From Cloacibacterium caeni (GTDB lineage: Bacteria; Bacteroidota; Bacteroidia; Flavobacteriales; Weeksellaceae), in assembly GCF_907163105.1 (NCBI RefSeq), contig NZ_OU015321.1, positions 2,538,501 through 2,602,500 of the forward strand: 64,000 bases of DNA. Direction: 5' to 3'. Below the pieces are notes generated by a model. That model did not search any database, was not told the DNA's origin, and worked only from the letters and a program-made list of their open reading frames with translations. The position numbers and the translations under genes are program-made. Below, piece after piece: positions 17,373 to 25,279 of the stretch; within the stretch, counting starts at the first letter, position 1; each line of letters opens with the position of its first letter.

Positions 17373-17406
17373 TGTAAAACTTGTAAACCTATTTTAGGAT
17401 TAGTCA

Positions 17407-17558
17407 AAATTGCAAAACAAGAGGTGAGTTTACAATTTTTGCTGAATAATATTTTTGACAAAAAATATGTAAATAACGGTTTTGTGTATGGTGGACCTTA
17501 CTATTATGCACAGGCTGGTAGAAATTTTATGCTAGGGCTTAATTTTAGGATAAATTAG
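17407..17558 (+). pseudogene. 3' remnant of a second TonB-dependent receptor
   Basis: The last 50 codons of a receptor gene, open to a TAG at 17556-17558. They are identical at DNA level to the end of the receptor at 13790 onward for about 85 bases and then differ at only a few positions up to the last codons. The encoded end is GRNFMLGLNFRIN, against GRNFMMGLNVKL in the intact copy. Homology begins exactly at the IS3 boundary and no promoter or start is left, so it is a truncated gene. It shows that a second receptor once preceded the secreted-protein gene at 17768. Confidence 0.9.
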
Positions 17559-17767
17559 TGATTTTTAGTGAATTCCCTGATTTTTCTCAATTTTGTTTAA
17601 AATACTGTTAATCAGCAATTTGTGTTGTCTTATAAATGAGAAAATAAAAATTATTTCAGGTTGGTAATTAATTGAAAATCAATGAATTTTGATTTTTTTT
17701 TGAAAAAAAATTTTTTTATTTTAAATTTTTGTTAATTTTAAGTTATTAATCCTAAAAAAAAATTATT
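17559..17767. other. AT-rich intergenic region
   Basis: About 210 bases with long A and T runs between the receptor remnant and the next gene. No ORF with a convincing start and no exact TAnnTTTG was found. It should hold the promoter of the gene at 17768. Confidence 0.4.
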
Positions 17768-18886
17768 ATGAAAAAACTTTTATTTTCTTTCTTATTTTCC
17801 GTTGTTTTTGGCCTATTTAGTTCACAATCAATTGGTCTGATTGGTGACTTTAATTCGTGGTCAGGTGATGTAGTTATGGCTACTACAGATAATGTAAATT
17901 ATACTCTTACTCATACTTTTACTGCAAATGGAGGAGTGAAGTTTAGACAAAATGGCAATTGGACTACGAGCTGGGGGGCAAACGCTTTTCCTAGTGGAAC
18001 AGGTACTCAAAATGGATCAAATATACCAGTTACTCCAGGGACATACAATATCACTTTTAATAGAACAACAGGTGCCTATAATTTCGCATCAACTATTGTT
18101 TCTGATAATATTAGTTTCTATGGAGGGTTTAATAGCAATGCAACTCCAGGTGAATCTCTTTCTACACCAGACGGTATTACTTATTCTAAAACTGATTTTT
18201 ATTTCAATGCTGCTAATGTTAAGTTTTATAAGTCAAATGCTCCAATTACAACATGGGGAGGAACTACTTTCCCTTCTGGTACTGCTGTAGAAAATGGAGG
18301 TGATATTCCTTTGACATCAGGATATTACAATATAACCTTTAACAAAAATACTCTTGCTTATTCATTTCAAGTAGCTCCTGTTACTTTAATTGGAAATGGT
18401 ATTTCTGGTGGTAGTTGGACAACAGATGTGGCTCTTACTTCTACAGACGGAGGTAAAACTTTTACTAAATCTGGATTGCAACTTGTTACAGGAGGAGTTA
18501 AGTTTAGAGTAAATAATGCTTGGGTAACGAGTTGGGGTGGCACAACCTTCCCTTCAGGAACAGGTGCTTTAAATAGTAATAATAATATTCCTACAACTCC
18601 AGGAACCTATGATGTGACTTTTAACCGTTTAACAGGAGAATATGCATTTACAGTCAGTACTTTAGCAACTGGCGAAACTGTTAAGAAATCAAAATCATTC
18701 GTTTCAGAAGGGAAATTGTATACCAATAAACAAGGAAACCTAAGTGTACAAGTAGTAGATTTCTCTGGAAGAGTGATTAAATCTTTTAAAGCTAATTCTA
18801 CAGTTAATGGGATAGAGCTTAATCTTCCGAAAAAAGGAAATTATATTCTTAAACTTAATGATGAGGTCATTAAATTCGCCTATTAA
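17768..18886 (+). CDS. Secreted three-repeat SusE/SusF-like protein with a T9SS-like tail
   Basis: A 372-residue exported protein. A signal peptide (about 1-19, ending FSSQ) is followed by three internal repeats of about 90 residues (roughly 20-112, 113-203, 204-297). Each repeat has GDFNSW/GGFNS/GNGISGGSW near its start, then VKFRxNxxWxxSWGGxxFPSGTG and GTYNITFNxxTGxYxF. These resemble the Ig-like starch-binding modules of SusE and SusF, so glycan binding is plausible but unproven. The last 65 residues match the T9SS-like tail of the protein at 15357. There is no lipobox, so surface delivery by T9SS is more likely than lipoprotein export. It lies directly behind the remnant of a TonB-dependent receptor. 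Confidence 0.85.
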   Translation: MKKLLFSFLFSVVFGLFSSQSIGLIGDFNSWSGDVVMATTDNVNYTLTHTFTANGGVKFRQNGNWTTSWGANAFPSGTGTQNGSNIPVTPGTYNITFNRTTGAYNFASTIVSDNISFYGGFNSNATPGESLSTPDGITYSKTDFYFNAANVKFYKSNAPITTWGGTTFPSGTAVENGGDIPLTSGYYNITFNKNTLAYSFQVAPVTLIGNGISGGSWTTDVALTSTDGGKTFTKSGLQLVTGGVKFRVNNAWVTSWGGTTFPSGTGALNSNNNIPTTPGTYDVTFNRLTGEYAFTVSTLATGETVKKSKSFVSEGKLYTNKQGNLSVQVVDFSGRVIKSFKANSTVNGIELNLPKKGNYILKLNDEVIKFAY

Positions 18887-18910
18887 TCAAAAGAAAAAAT
18901 GTTTTTATAC

Positions 18911-18937
18911 AAGGTTGCTTTTTAGCAACCTTTTTTT
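18911..18937 (+). terminator. Intrinsic terminator after the SusE/F-like gene
   Basis: AAGGTTGCT (18911-18919) pairs with AGCAACCTT (18924-18932), followed by seven T. Confidence 0.85.
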
Positions 18938-18969
18938 GTAACTAAACTCAACAAAAAATATTAAATTTG
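18935..18969 (+). promoter_or_regulatory. Promoter of the HU-domain gene (possibly leaderless)
   Basis: TTTG (18935-18938), 23 bases, TAAATTTG (18962-18969). The ATG at 18976 is six bases further, so the leader would be very short or absent. Confidence 0.6.
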
Positions 18970-18975
18970 TGCCAA

Positions 18976-19662
18976 ATGAATTTAGGATTACATCTATACA
19001 ATTATTTGCAAGAAAAAGGAAGTGCAGAACTTCCTAGTTTTGGCGTTTTTACCCTCAAGAAAAAATCGGCTACTTTAGATGAGCAATCCTCTAAAATCTT
19101 GCCACCCACTTATGAAATTTCTTTCCTAGAAAATAAAAATGTTTTCAATGCAGATTTTGCTAAATATATTGTTGAGAAGACAGGCGAAAATTTATTTGTA
19201 GTGCAGTCTCTAATCAAAGAAGAAGTAACTTCTTGGGCAGAAGCATTACAAGCCGAACAAAAAATTACGATAGACGAAATAGGTGAATTTTCATTAGAGG
19301 AGAATGTTATAAAACTTTTAGACCAAAAAAAATACACCAATACACCTAAATTTTTTGGACTAGAAGAAATCAGTTTAGAGCAAATTCAAAACAGTGAAAA
19401 CTCTGAAGACCTACCAGAATCAGACAATCAATACGTTTTTAATAACTCTATTCTTTGGATTTTCCTATTCATTTTACCAGTAGGAGCCATTATTTATTTG
19501 GCGATTAATTATCAAGACCAAATTTTTGGGAAAAAATCTTTTGATGATATTTCAGTGAAAACTTCTACCCATAGAATTCCTGAAAAGCCAAAGGTAAATC
19601 CTATTGTACCGAAAGATTCATTACAAACTTCAAAAACAGATTCATTAAGAATTTCTAAATAA
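18976..19662 (+). CDS. Membrane-anchored protein with HU-CCDC81-like domains
   Basis: About 228 residues. I start it at ATG 18976; an in-frame TTG at 18967 is part of the -7 element. The N-terminal 120 residues look like the paired HU-like fold of the CCDC81 bacterial type (NLGLHLYNYLQEKGSAELPSFGVFTL, then FNADFAKYIVEKTGENLFVVQ and KITIDEIGEF), which in Bacteroidetes is usually followed by a membrane helix and a SPOR domain. One membrane helix is present (about 153-173: ILWIFLFILPVGAIIYLAIN), but the remaining tail is short, Lys/Ser/Pro-rich and has no SPOR domain. A DNA- or envelope-related role is inferred only from the family. The next gene starts five bases after its stop, so the two form an operon. 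Confidence 0.8.
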   Translation: MNLGLHLYNYLQEKGSAELPSFGVFTLKKKSATLDEQSSKILPPTYEISFLENKNVFNADFAKYIVEKTGENLFVVQSLIKEEVTSWAEALQAEQKITIDEIGEFSLEENVIKLLDQKKYTNTPKFFGLEEISLEQIQNSENSEDLPESDNQYVFNNSILWIFLFILPVGAIIYLAINYQDQIFGKKSFDDISVKTSTHRIPEKPKVNPIVPKDSLQTSKTDSLRISK

Positions 19663-19667
19663 TTTCT

Positions 19668-20183
19668 ATGGAAAAAAATGCGAAAACTCCTGCAGAAACC
19701 AGGACTATTATGACCAATATTGTACTTCCCAATGAAACCAATGCATTAGGAAATATGTTTGGTGGTGAGCTTCTTTCTAGAATGGACAGAGCGGCTGCTA
19801 TTGCTGCACAAAGACATAGTGAATCTACCGTAGTTACCGCTTCTGTAAATCACGTTTCTTTTAAATATCCTATTCCAGAAGGTGGTGTAGTAGTGGTAGA
19901 AGCTAAAGTTTCTAGAGCGTTTTCTACGTCTATGGAAATTTATTGCGATGTGTGGTTAGATAACCCTATCACCAAAGAAAAAATTCATACCAACGAAGGA
20001 ATTTATACTTTCGTAGCGGTAGATAAAAATAACCATCCTGTTGCAATTCCAGAACTTATTCCACAATCTGATGTAGAAAAAGCAAGATTTGATGCAGCGC
20101 TTCGTAGAAAAGAACTTTCTCTGATTCTTTCGGGAAAAATGAAAGCTCAAGATTCTATAGAACTTAAAAAGTTATTTGGTTAG
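19668..20183 (+). CDS. Acyl-CoA thioesterase, hotdog fold (YciA/ACOT type)
   Basis: Hydrolyses acyl-CoA to free acid and CoA in the cytoplasm. The 171 residues form a single hotdog domain with NALGNMFGGELLSRMDRAA (about 25-45), which contains the helix-start motif with catalytic Asp, and ASVNHVSFKYPIPEGGVVVVEA. The C-terminus is a short helical extension. It begins five bases after the HU-domain gene and is probably co-transcribed with it. A D-2-hydroxyacid dehydrogenase follows after 120 bases. Confidence 0.9.
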   Translation: MEKNAKTPAETRTIMTNIVLPNETNALGNMFGGELLSRMDRAAAIAAQRHSESTVVTASVNHVSFKYPIPEGGVVVVEAKVSRAFSTSMEIYCDVWLDNPITKEKIHTNEGIYTFVAVDKNNHPVAIPELIPQSDVEKARFDAALRRKELSLILSGKMKAQDSIELKKLFG

Positions 20184-20303
20184 ACTATTTATTGTAAAGT
20201 CGCAGAGTCGTTAAGTTGTAAAACTGAAGTTTTAAATATTTTAAGAATTTGGCATTAAGCGATTTTACGGTTTGCAAATCAACAATTTTACCATTTCAAA
20301 AAA

Positions 20304-21254
20304 ATGAAAATTCTCCTTCTTGATAGCAATCATCCATTAATTACAGAACAACTTCTAGCAAAAGGTTTTATTTTGGAAGAAGATTTTACTTCGTCTTATG
20401 ATGAGGTTTTGCAGAAAATCAATCAATATGATGGAATTATCATCAGGAGCAGAATTCCTCTCGACAAAAATTTTCTAGAAAATGCCCAAAATCTCAAATT
20501 CATTGCGAGAGTAGGAGCAGGGATGGAAAACATCGACCTAGAAACCGCCAAAAATCTAGGAATTTCTTTGATTAATTCTCCCGAGGGAAACAGAGATTCT
20601 GTTGCGGAACATGTAGTGGCGATGCTGTTGATTCTCATGAATCGTTTGTTCATCGCTTCAGAAGAGGTGAAAAACGGAATCTGGAAGCGTGAGGAAAACA
20701 GAGGTGATGAATTGTTAGGAAAAACCTTTGGAATTATTGGCTATGGAAACATGGGAAAAGCTACTGCAAAAAGACTATCTGGTTTTGGTGTGGAAGTTAT
20801 TTTCTATGATATTTTGCCGAATTTAGAAGATGAATTTGCCAAGCAAGTTTCCTTAGAAGAATTACAGGAACGTGCAGATATTCTTAGTTTGCATATTCCT
20901 CTAGATGTTTCAACGGAATTTTTAGTTGATGAAAATTTCATCTCGAAGATGAAGAAAAATTTCTATTTGGTCAATACTGCAAGAGGAAAAAATGTGAAAA
21001 CTTCTGCATTGGTAGATGCGCTGAAATCCGGCAAAGTAAAAGCTGCAGCATTAGACGTTTTAGAATACGAAAAATCTTCCTTCGAAAACCTAGATACTTC
21101 GACTTCGCTCAGCACAAGAAACAAAGAAGATTTGCAATTTCTTTTGGATTCAGAGCAAGTCATTGTTACACCGCACATTGCAGGTTGGACGCATCAAAGC
21201 AAGGAAAAACTGGCGCAATTTATCGTAGATAAAATCGTACAGCAATTCTGTTAA
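20304..21254 (+). CDS. NAD-dependent D-2-hydroxyacid dehydrogenase (SerA-like)
   Basis: Oxidoreductase of the D-isomer-specific 2-hydroxyacid family; phosphoglycerate dehydrogenase is the likeliest role but substrate cannot be read directly. The 316 residues contain the NAD-binding Rossmann motif GIIGYGNMGKATAKRL (about 143-158), catalytic Arg in NTARGKNV, Glu in LDVLEYE and His in TPHIAGWT. There is no ACT domain, so no serine feedback site. Unusually, residues about 265-271 (TSTSLST) are encoded by a copy of a short sequence, CTTCGACTTCGCTCAGCAC, that looks like a dispersed intergenic repeat inserted in frame between the catalytic Glu and His motifs. Confidence 0.88.
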   Translation: MKILLLDSNHPLITEQLLAKGFILEEDFTSSYDEVLQKINQYDGIIIRSRIPLDKNFLENAQNLKFIARVGAGMENIDLETAKNLGISLINSPEGNRDSVAEHVVAMLLILMNRLFIASEEVKNGIWKREENRGDELLGKTFGIIGYGNMGKATAKRLSGFGVEVIFYDILPNLEDEFAKQVSLEELQERADILSLHIPLDVSTEFLVDENFISKMKKNFYLVNTARGKNVKTSALVDALKSGKVKAAALDVLEYEKSSFENLDTSTSLSTRNKEDLQFLLDSEQVIVTPHIAGWTHQSKEKLAQFIVDKIVQQFC

Positions 21255-21335
21255 AAAAATCTTAATATTACCGCAATCATAAAACACTGCTTCAAAAAAA
21301 TGCTAAATTGCCCCGCCTAAATAATTAATCAGAAG

Positions 21336-22589
21336 ATGAAGCAGAAAATTGTAGTAATTCATATCCTTTTATTGACTTTGATTTCTTGTAAAAAAGAATT
21401 TAATTTTTTTCAGCAAGAGAATGAAAATGGTTTGCCTAATTACGGAAACGTAGATGTAGAAAATGTCTTTACTGCAGAAGATTCTCAACTTCAAGATAAA
21501 CAAAATGTGGTTAATGCCATTCAGCAATACTATGATAAAGTTTGGGAAAAAGGGGATTTAAGTGGTGGTTTTCTCGTGGCAAAAGGCGATAAAATTCTCT
21601 TCGAAAGCTATAGAGGTTTTGCCAAAGAAAATAATCAAGTTCCCATCAATAAAGATGTTCCGCTTCATATCGCTTCTATTTCTAAATCGCTTACTGCGAT
21701 GGCCGTTCTTAAATTGGTAGAAGCCAGAAAAATAAATCTTCACGATAAAGTCACCCATTATTTTCCGAAATTCCCTTACAAAGAAGTAGAAGTGATTCAC
21801 TTGCTTAATCATAGAAGTGGATTGCCGAAATACGAATATTTCATCGAAAAATTAGGACTTAAACCTAAAAATAAATATTTCACCAACCAAGAAGTTCTCG
21901 ATTTGATTATTCAGTACAAACCAGAATTGGCAAGAAATACCAACACTGGATTTATGTATTGCAATACCAATTATGCGCTTCTTGCACTGATTGTAGAAAA
22001 AGTTACCGCGCATCCTTTTCCTTTGGCGATGCAGAAAATCGTTTTCAAACCTTTGGGAATGGAGCATACCTATATTTTTCAACCAAAAGACTCTCTGAAA
22101 TCTGCTCAATCTTTTTATTATCAAGGAAGCAGATTGTATCCTACGGATAAATTAGATGGGATTTATGGGGATAAAAACTGCTACACCACGCCAAGAGATT
22201 TATTTAAGTTTTCAAAAGCGATGTACGCCGAAAATTTCTTGAGAAAAAGCCTCAAAGATTCTATTTTTCAACCTTACAGTAACGAAAGACCTGGCGTAAA
22301 CAATTATGGAATTGGTTTTAGAATGAAAGTTTTTGACAACGGAGAAAAACTTACGTTTCATAATGGTTGGTGGCATGGAAGCAATACCGCTTTTGTTCAT
22401 TTACAAAAATCTAAAGTCACGATTATTGCTCTCGGAAACAAATTTTCTAGAAGAGTGTATTCTGCGCTCACGCTTTCTTCATTGTTTGAAGATTTTCCTT
22501 TAGAAAGAGAAAAATTGAATAAACTCATGAACAAGGAAATAGATACTACAAAAGAGAATCACGATGCTGTGGCAGAATCTACCGAATAA
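21336..22589 (+). CDS. Serine beta-lactamase-like hydrolase, lipoprotein
   Basis: A class C beta-lactamase/D-aminopeptidase-fold protein of 417 residues. A lipobox (LTLISC, Cys18) predicts a lipoprotein. The catalytic triad motifs are SISK (Ser114 and Lys117), YCN (in GFMYCNTNY) and HNG (in LTFHNGWWHG), all intact, so it should be an active serine hydrolase acting on peptides or esters in the envelope. Such proteins are not generally antibiotic-resistance enzymes. It ends 37 bases before an Ig-like lipoprotein gene that has its own -7 element. Confidence 0.88.
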   Translation: MKQKIVVIHILLLTLISCKKEFNFFQQENENGLPNYGNVDVENVFTAEDSQLQDKQNVVNAIQQYYDKVWEKGDLSGGFLVAKGDKILFESYRGFAKENNQVPINKDVPLHIASISKSLTAMAVLKLVEARKINLHDKVTHYFPKFPYKEVEVIHLLNHRSGLPKYEYFIEKLGLKPKNKYFTNQEVLDLIIQYKPELARNTNTGFMYCNTNYALLALIVEKVTAHPFPLAMQKIVFKPLGMEHTYIFQPKDSLKSAQSFYYQGSRLYPTDKLDGIYGDKNCYTTPRDLFKFSKAMYAENFLRKSLKDSIFQPYSNERPGVNNYGIGFRMKVFDNGEKLTFHNGWWHGSNTAFVHLQKSKVTIIALGNKFSRRVYSALTLSSLFEDFPLEREKLNKLMNKEIDTTKENHDAVAESTE

Positions 22590-22604
22590 TTAACGCATAT
22601 TTCT

Positions 22605-22612
22605 TAATTTTG
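22605..22612 (+). promoter_or_regulatory. -7 promoter element of the Ig-like lipoprotein gene
   Basis: TAATTTTG (consensus TAnnTTTG), 14 bases before the ATG at 22627. No clear -33 element. Confidence 0.45.
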
Positions 22613-22626
22613 CTCAAATTTCATCA

Positions 22627-24246
22627 ATGAAAAAAATAATTTTTCTCCTTCTGCTTAACCTTTTGCTTTTTTCGTGTGCTAGAGTTGGTGCACCAAATGG
22701 CGGTACTAGAGATTCTCTGGCTCCCAGATTTTTAGGCTCTAATATTGATACTACTCGATTAAATGTTTCTAGAACGGTAAAGGAATTGAGGCTGGATTTT
22801 GATGAATATGTAATGCTGAAAGATTTTAATAAAAATTTTAATGTATCGCCACCGATTAAGAAAATTAAAAAAGTCATTCCTTCTAATCTGGCGAATAAAT
22901 ATGTTTTGATACAGTGGGAAGATACGCTTCAAGCCAATACTACCTATAATTTTAATTTTGGAAATGCCATTGTAGACAATAATGAGTCTAATCCTTTGCC
23001 TTATTTTAATTTTGCGTTTTCTACAGGAGATAAAATTGATGATCTTTTTGTGAGTGGAACCGTGAAAGATGCCATGACGCTCATCAAAGAAAATCAAACG
23101 GCAAAAGACAATAAAATGGTAGTGGGACTCTATAAAGCAGGCGAAAATCTAGACTACAAACAGAAACCCGATTATATTACCAAAGTAGACGAAGAAAATT
23201 ATTTTGAACTCAATTTTTTACCAAAAGGGGAATTTGTAATTATAGCTTTTGATGACGAAAATCAAAACTCTGTCTACGATGCAGGAAAAGAAAAAGTTTC
23301 TTTTTTGAAAGAAAAAATTACCTTAGACAGCACAAGTGTAAGAGGTCTAAAATTGAAACTTTACCCTTCTAAAAAAGTGGTAAAATATAAAGAAAGTAAA
23401 GCTATTAATGGCGGTTTATTGATGACTTTTGAAGGAAATCCAGAAACGGTGGAGGTAAAATCCCTTTCAGAAGATCTGAAAGATTTCAAAGTGACACATG
23501 CAAAACGTTCGGATTCTGTGAATATTTGGTTTGATGCAGAGAAGAGTAATTTGGGTGGAACTGTTTCTAAGCAATTGAAATTAAGTTATTTCACGCCTAC
23601 GATTAGCGATACCATTTCCGTGAGTTATAAAGCGGTGAAAGATGAGTTTAAACTCTCTAATGAAGCCGGGAATTTAATCGCCCCAGAAAATAATTTTGTG
23701 ATTAATACATCGTTGCCCATAGAAAATCTTAACACTTCTTCTTGGAAATTGGAGAGCGATAGCATAGCACAAGATTTCACTGCGAAAATTTCAGAGAAAA
23801 ATCCGTTTAAAATTCTAGTGAATTCTAGTTTTAAACCTACGAAAAAATATGTTTTAACGATTCCAAAAGAAACCGTTTCTTCTTATTACAGCAGTAATGA
23901 TAAGTCGTTCCAATTTCAATTTGAGATTGATAAACCAGAAAATTATGGTTCTTTCACGGCTGTGATTAAAAATAAACCTACGGCTAAATTTTGGGTAGAA
24001 TTGACCAATGAAAAAGGTGAAATATTATATTCTCAGTTCACCAATGCCTCAGAAGTTTCCTTTAAAAACCTGAAACCAGCGACTTATATTGCCAGAATTA
24101 GAGTAGACAATAATGGAAATGGATTCTGGGACGAAGCAGATTTTGCGCAAAATATCGCTGCTGAAGACGTCTACATTTTTGAAAAAGAAATTAATGTAAG
24201 ACCACTCTGGGAAATTAAGGAAGATTGGGAACTCATCAATCATTAA
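22627..24246 (+). CDS. Lipoprotein with a bacterial Ig-like (Big_5/SbsA type) domain
   Basis: A 539-residue envelope lipoprotein. The signal sequence ends in a lipobox (LLFSC, Cys17). An Ig-like domain follows (about 30-135: RLDFDEYVMLKDFNKNFNVSPP, then WEDTLQANTTYNFNFGNAIVDNN and FAFSTGD), which is the SbsA Ig-like pattern common in Bacteroidetes lipoproteins. Later segments repeat beta-rich motifs (KGEFVIIAFDDENQNSVYDAGKE near 205 and ATYIARIRVDNNGNGFWDEADF near 485), resembling Cna-B/carboxypeptidase-like modules with DxNxNxxxD calcium-type loops. The function is unknown. It lies between a serine hydrolase lipoprotein and a haem-binding protein, all on one strand. Confidence 0.85.
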   Translation: MKKIIFLLLLNLLLFSCARVGAPNGGTRDSLAPRFLGSNIDTTRLNVSRTVKELRLDFDEYVMLKDFNKNFNVSPPIKKIKKVIPSNLANKYVLIQWEDTLQANTTYNFNFGNAIVDNNESNPLPYFNFAFSTGDKIDDLFVSGTVKDAMTLIKENQTAKDNKMVVGLYKAGENLDYKQKPDYITKVDEENYFELNFLPKGEFVIIAFDDENQNSVYDAGKEKVSFLKEKITLDSTSVRGLKLKLYPSKKVVKYKESKAINGGLLMTFEGNPETVEVKSLSEDLKDFKVTHAKRSDSVNIWFDAEKSNLGGTVSKQLKLSYFTPTISDTISVSYKAVKDEFKLSNEAGNLIAPENNFVINTSLPIENLNTSSWKLESDSIAQDFTAKISEKNPFKILVNSSFKPTKKYVLTIPKETVSSYYSSNDKSFQFQFEIDKPENYGSFTAVIKNKPTAKFWVELTNEKGEILYSQFTNASEVSFKNLKPATYIARIRVDNNGNGFWDEADFAQNIAAEDVYIFEKEINVRPLWEIKEDWELINH

Positions 24247-24289
24247 AAAGTAAAATTTTAGAATATTTTGAACTTATAAATTTATTCAA

Positions 24290-24739
24290 ATGAAAAAAGT
24301 ACTCATCGGAATTGTTGTTTTCTTGGTTTTGATACAACTTATTCCTATCGACAGAACCAATAAACCTGTAGACCCGAAACAGAATTTTGTAGAGGTGCTC
24401 AAAACTCCGAAAGATGTAACCGAAATGCTGAAAAATGCTTGTTACGATTGTCATAGCAACGAGGTGAAATATCCTAGTTATGCTTACATTGCTCCTATTT
24501 CTTGGTCGATTAAGCATCACGTAAATGAAGGAAGAGAAAATGTGAATTTCTCTGAATGGATGACGTATAATAAAGACCAAAAAGATCACATTTTAGATGA
24601 AATCATCGAAACGATAGAGAATAAAGAAATGCCATTTAAAGGTTATATTCCGATGCATCCAGAAGCAGACCTTACTGATGCTCAAAGAAAAATATTGATT
24701 GATTATTTTAAAGGATTACAAAAATCTGGTCAATACTAA
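24290..24739 (+). CDS. Haem-binding domain protein (Haem_bd family)
   Basis: A 149-residue protein with one N-terminal membrane helix or signal anchor (about 4-20) and a single c-type haem motif, C51-Y-D-C54-H55, in the context NACYDCHSNEVKYP, which is the Haem_bd signature. Later features are APISWSIKHHVNEGR and EMPFKGYIPMHPEADLTDAQR. The Met/His residues there could supply the sixth haem ligand. It is expected on the periplasmic side of a membrane, in electron transfer or haem sensing; the exact role is unknown. A terminator follows directly. Confidence 0.88.
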   Translation: MKKVLIGIVVFLVLIQLIPIDRTNKPVDPKQNFVEVLKTPKDVTEMLKNACYDCHSNEVKYPSYAYIAPISWSIKHHVNEGRENVNFSEWMTYNKDQKDHILDEIIETIENKEMPFKGYIPMHPEADLTDAQRKILIDYFKGLQKSGQY

Positions 24740-24743
24740 AACT

Positions 24744-24772
24744 AAAAAAGCTCCGAAAAGGAGCTTTTTTTA
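24744..24772 (+). terminator. Terminator between the Haem_bd and Nudix genes, usable in both directions
   Basis: AGCTCC (24749-24754) and GGAGCT (24760-24765) with a GAAAA loop, flanked by A and T runs. It overlaps the last bases of the converging Nudix gene. Confidence 0.8.
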
Positions 24773-25279
24773 TTGATAATTTTCTAAAAATTTTCTCTGC
24801 GAATCGAAAGCGATTTCCTCAAGATTGAGTTCAGAAATTTTCACCCAAATGGTTTCTGAAATTTCGTGAGCTTCTAGTTTTTTGATTTCTATTTTTTCTT
24901 CCACTCGATATTCAAAGAATAAGTCCAAAGTATTATAGTCTACTTCTTTGTAATGATAAACATTGGGCAGACTTCCCACGAATTTTAAATTTTTGAGGTC
25001 TATTTCTATTCCTAGTTCCTCTTTTAATTCTCTGGCGCAAGTTTCTTCGGCGCTTTCTTTTGGATCTGTAAAACCGCCCGCTAAATCTAATTTCCCGATT
25101 TTAGGATTTTGATTTCTCTTGGTCAATAATAATTCATCATCGCATCTTATTAATACTGCAACTGCGGCGGCGATATTTTGATACATTACAAAATCACATT
25201 GTGAACAAGAAAATTTTTTTTCTCCATCAAAAATCAGCGTTTCTTGGCCGCACTTTGGGCAATATTTTAAGTGTTTCAT
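24770..25279 (-). CDS. Nudix hydrolase with an N-terminal zinc ribbon
   Basis: Hydrolyses a nucleoside diphosphate linked to another group; NAD(H) pyrophosphatase-like or house-cleaning activity is likely. The 169 residues have a zinc ribbon with C7, C10, C25 and C28, then a perfect Nudix box, GGFTDPKESAEETCARELKE followed by ELGI (pattern Gx5Ex7REUxEExGU). The start codon overlaps the xerD stop by four bases on the minus strand, so it is in the xerD operon. The substrate is not known. Confidence 0.92.
   Translation of the reverse strand: MKHLKYCPKCGQETLIFDGEKKFSCSQCDFVMYQNIAAAVAVLIRCDDELLLTKRNQNPKIGKLDLAGGFTDPKESAEETCARELKEELGIEIDLKNLKFVGSLPNVYHYKEVDYNTLDLFFEYRVEEKIEIKKLEAHEISETIWVKISELNLEEIAFDSQRKFLENYQ

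Larger units (their letters stand above)
16101..17406 (+). mobile_element. IS3-family insertion sequence, 1306 bp, no target duplication seen
   Basis: The left end TGACCCGTCCTAAAATAAG and the right end, read as complement TGACTAATCCTAAAATAGG, form imperfect inverted repeats that continue into GTTTAC. Two overlapping ORFs, orfA and orfB, occupy the interior. The flanks (GGATT before, AAATT after) do not give an exact 3-5 bp direct repeat. The right end abuts the middle of a truncated receptor gene. Together these suggest that DNA next to the element was deleted or that two copies recombined. Confidence 0.85.

Noticed and set aside
21336..22589. Beta-lactamase-like gene as an antibiotic resistance determinant
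   Set aside because: The SxxK/YxN/HxG-type lipoprotein resembles general serine hydrolases or peptidases; no resistance context is seen.
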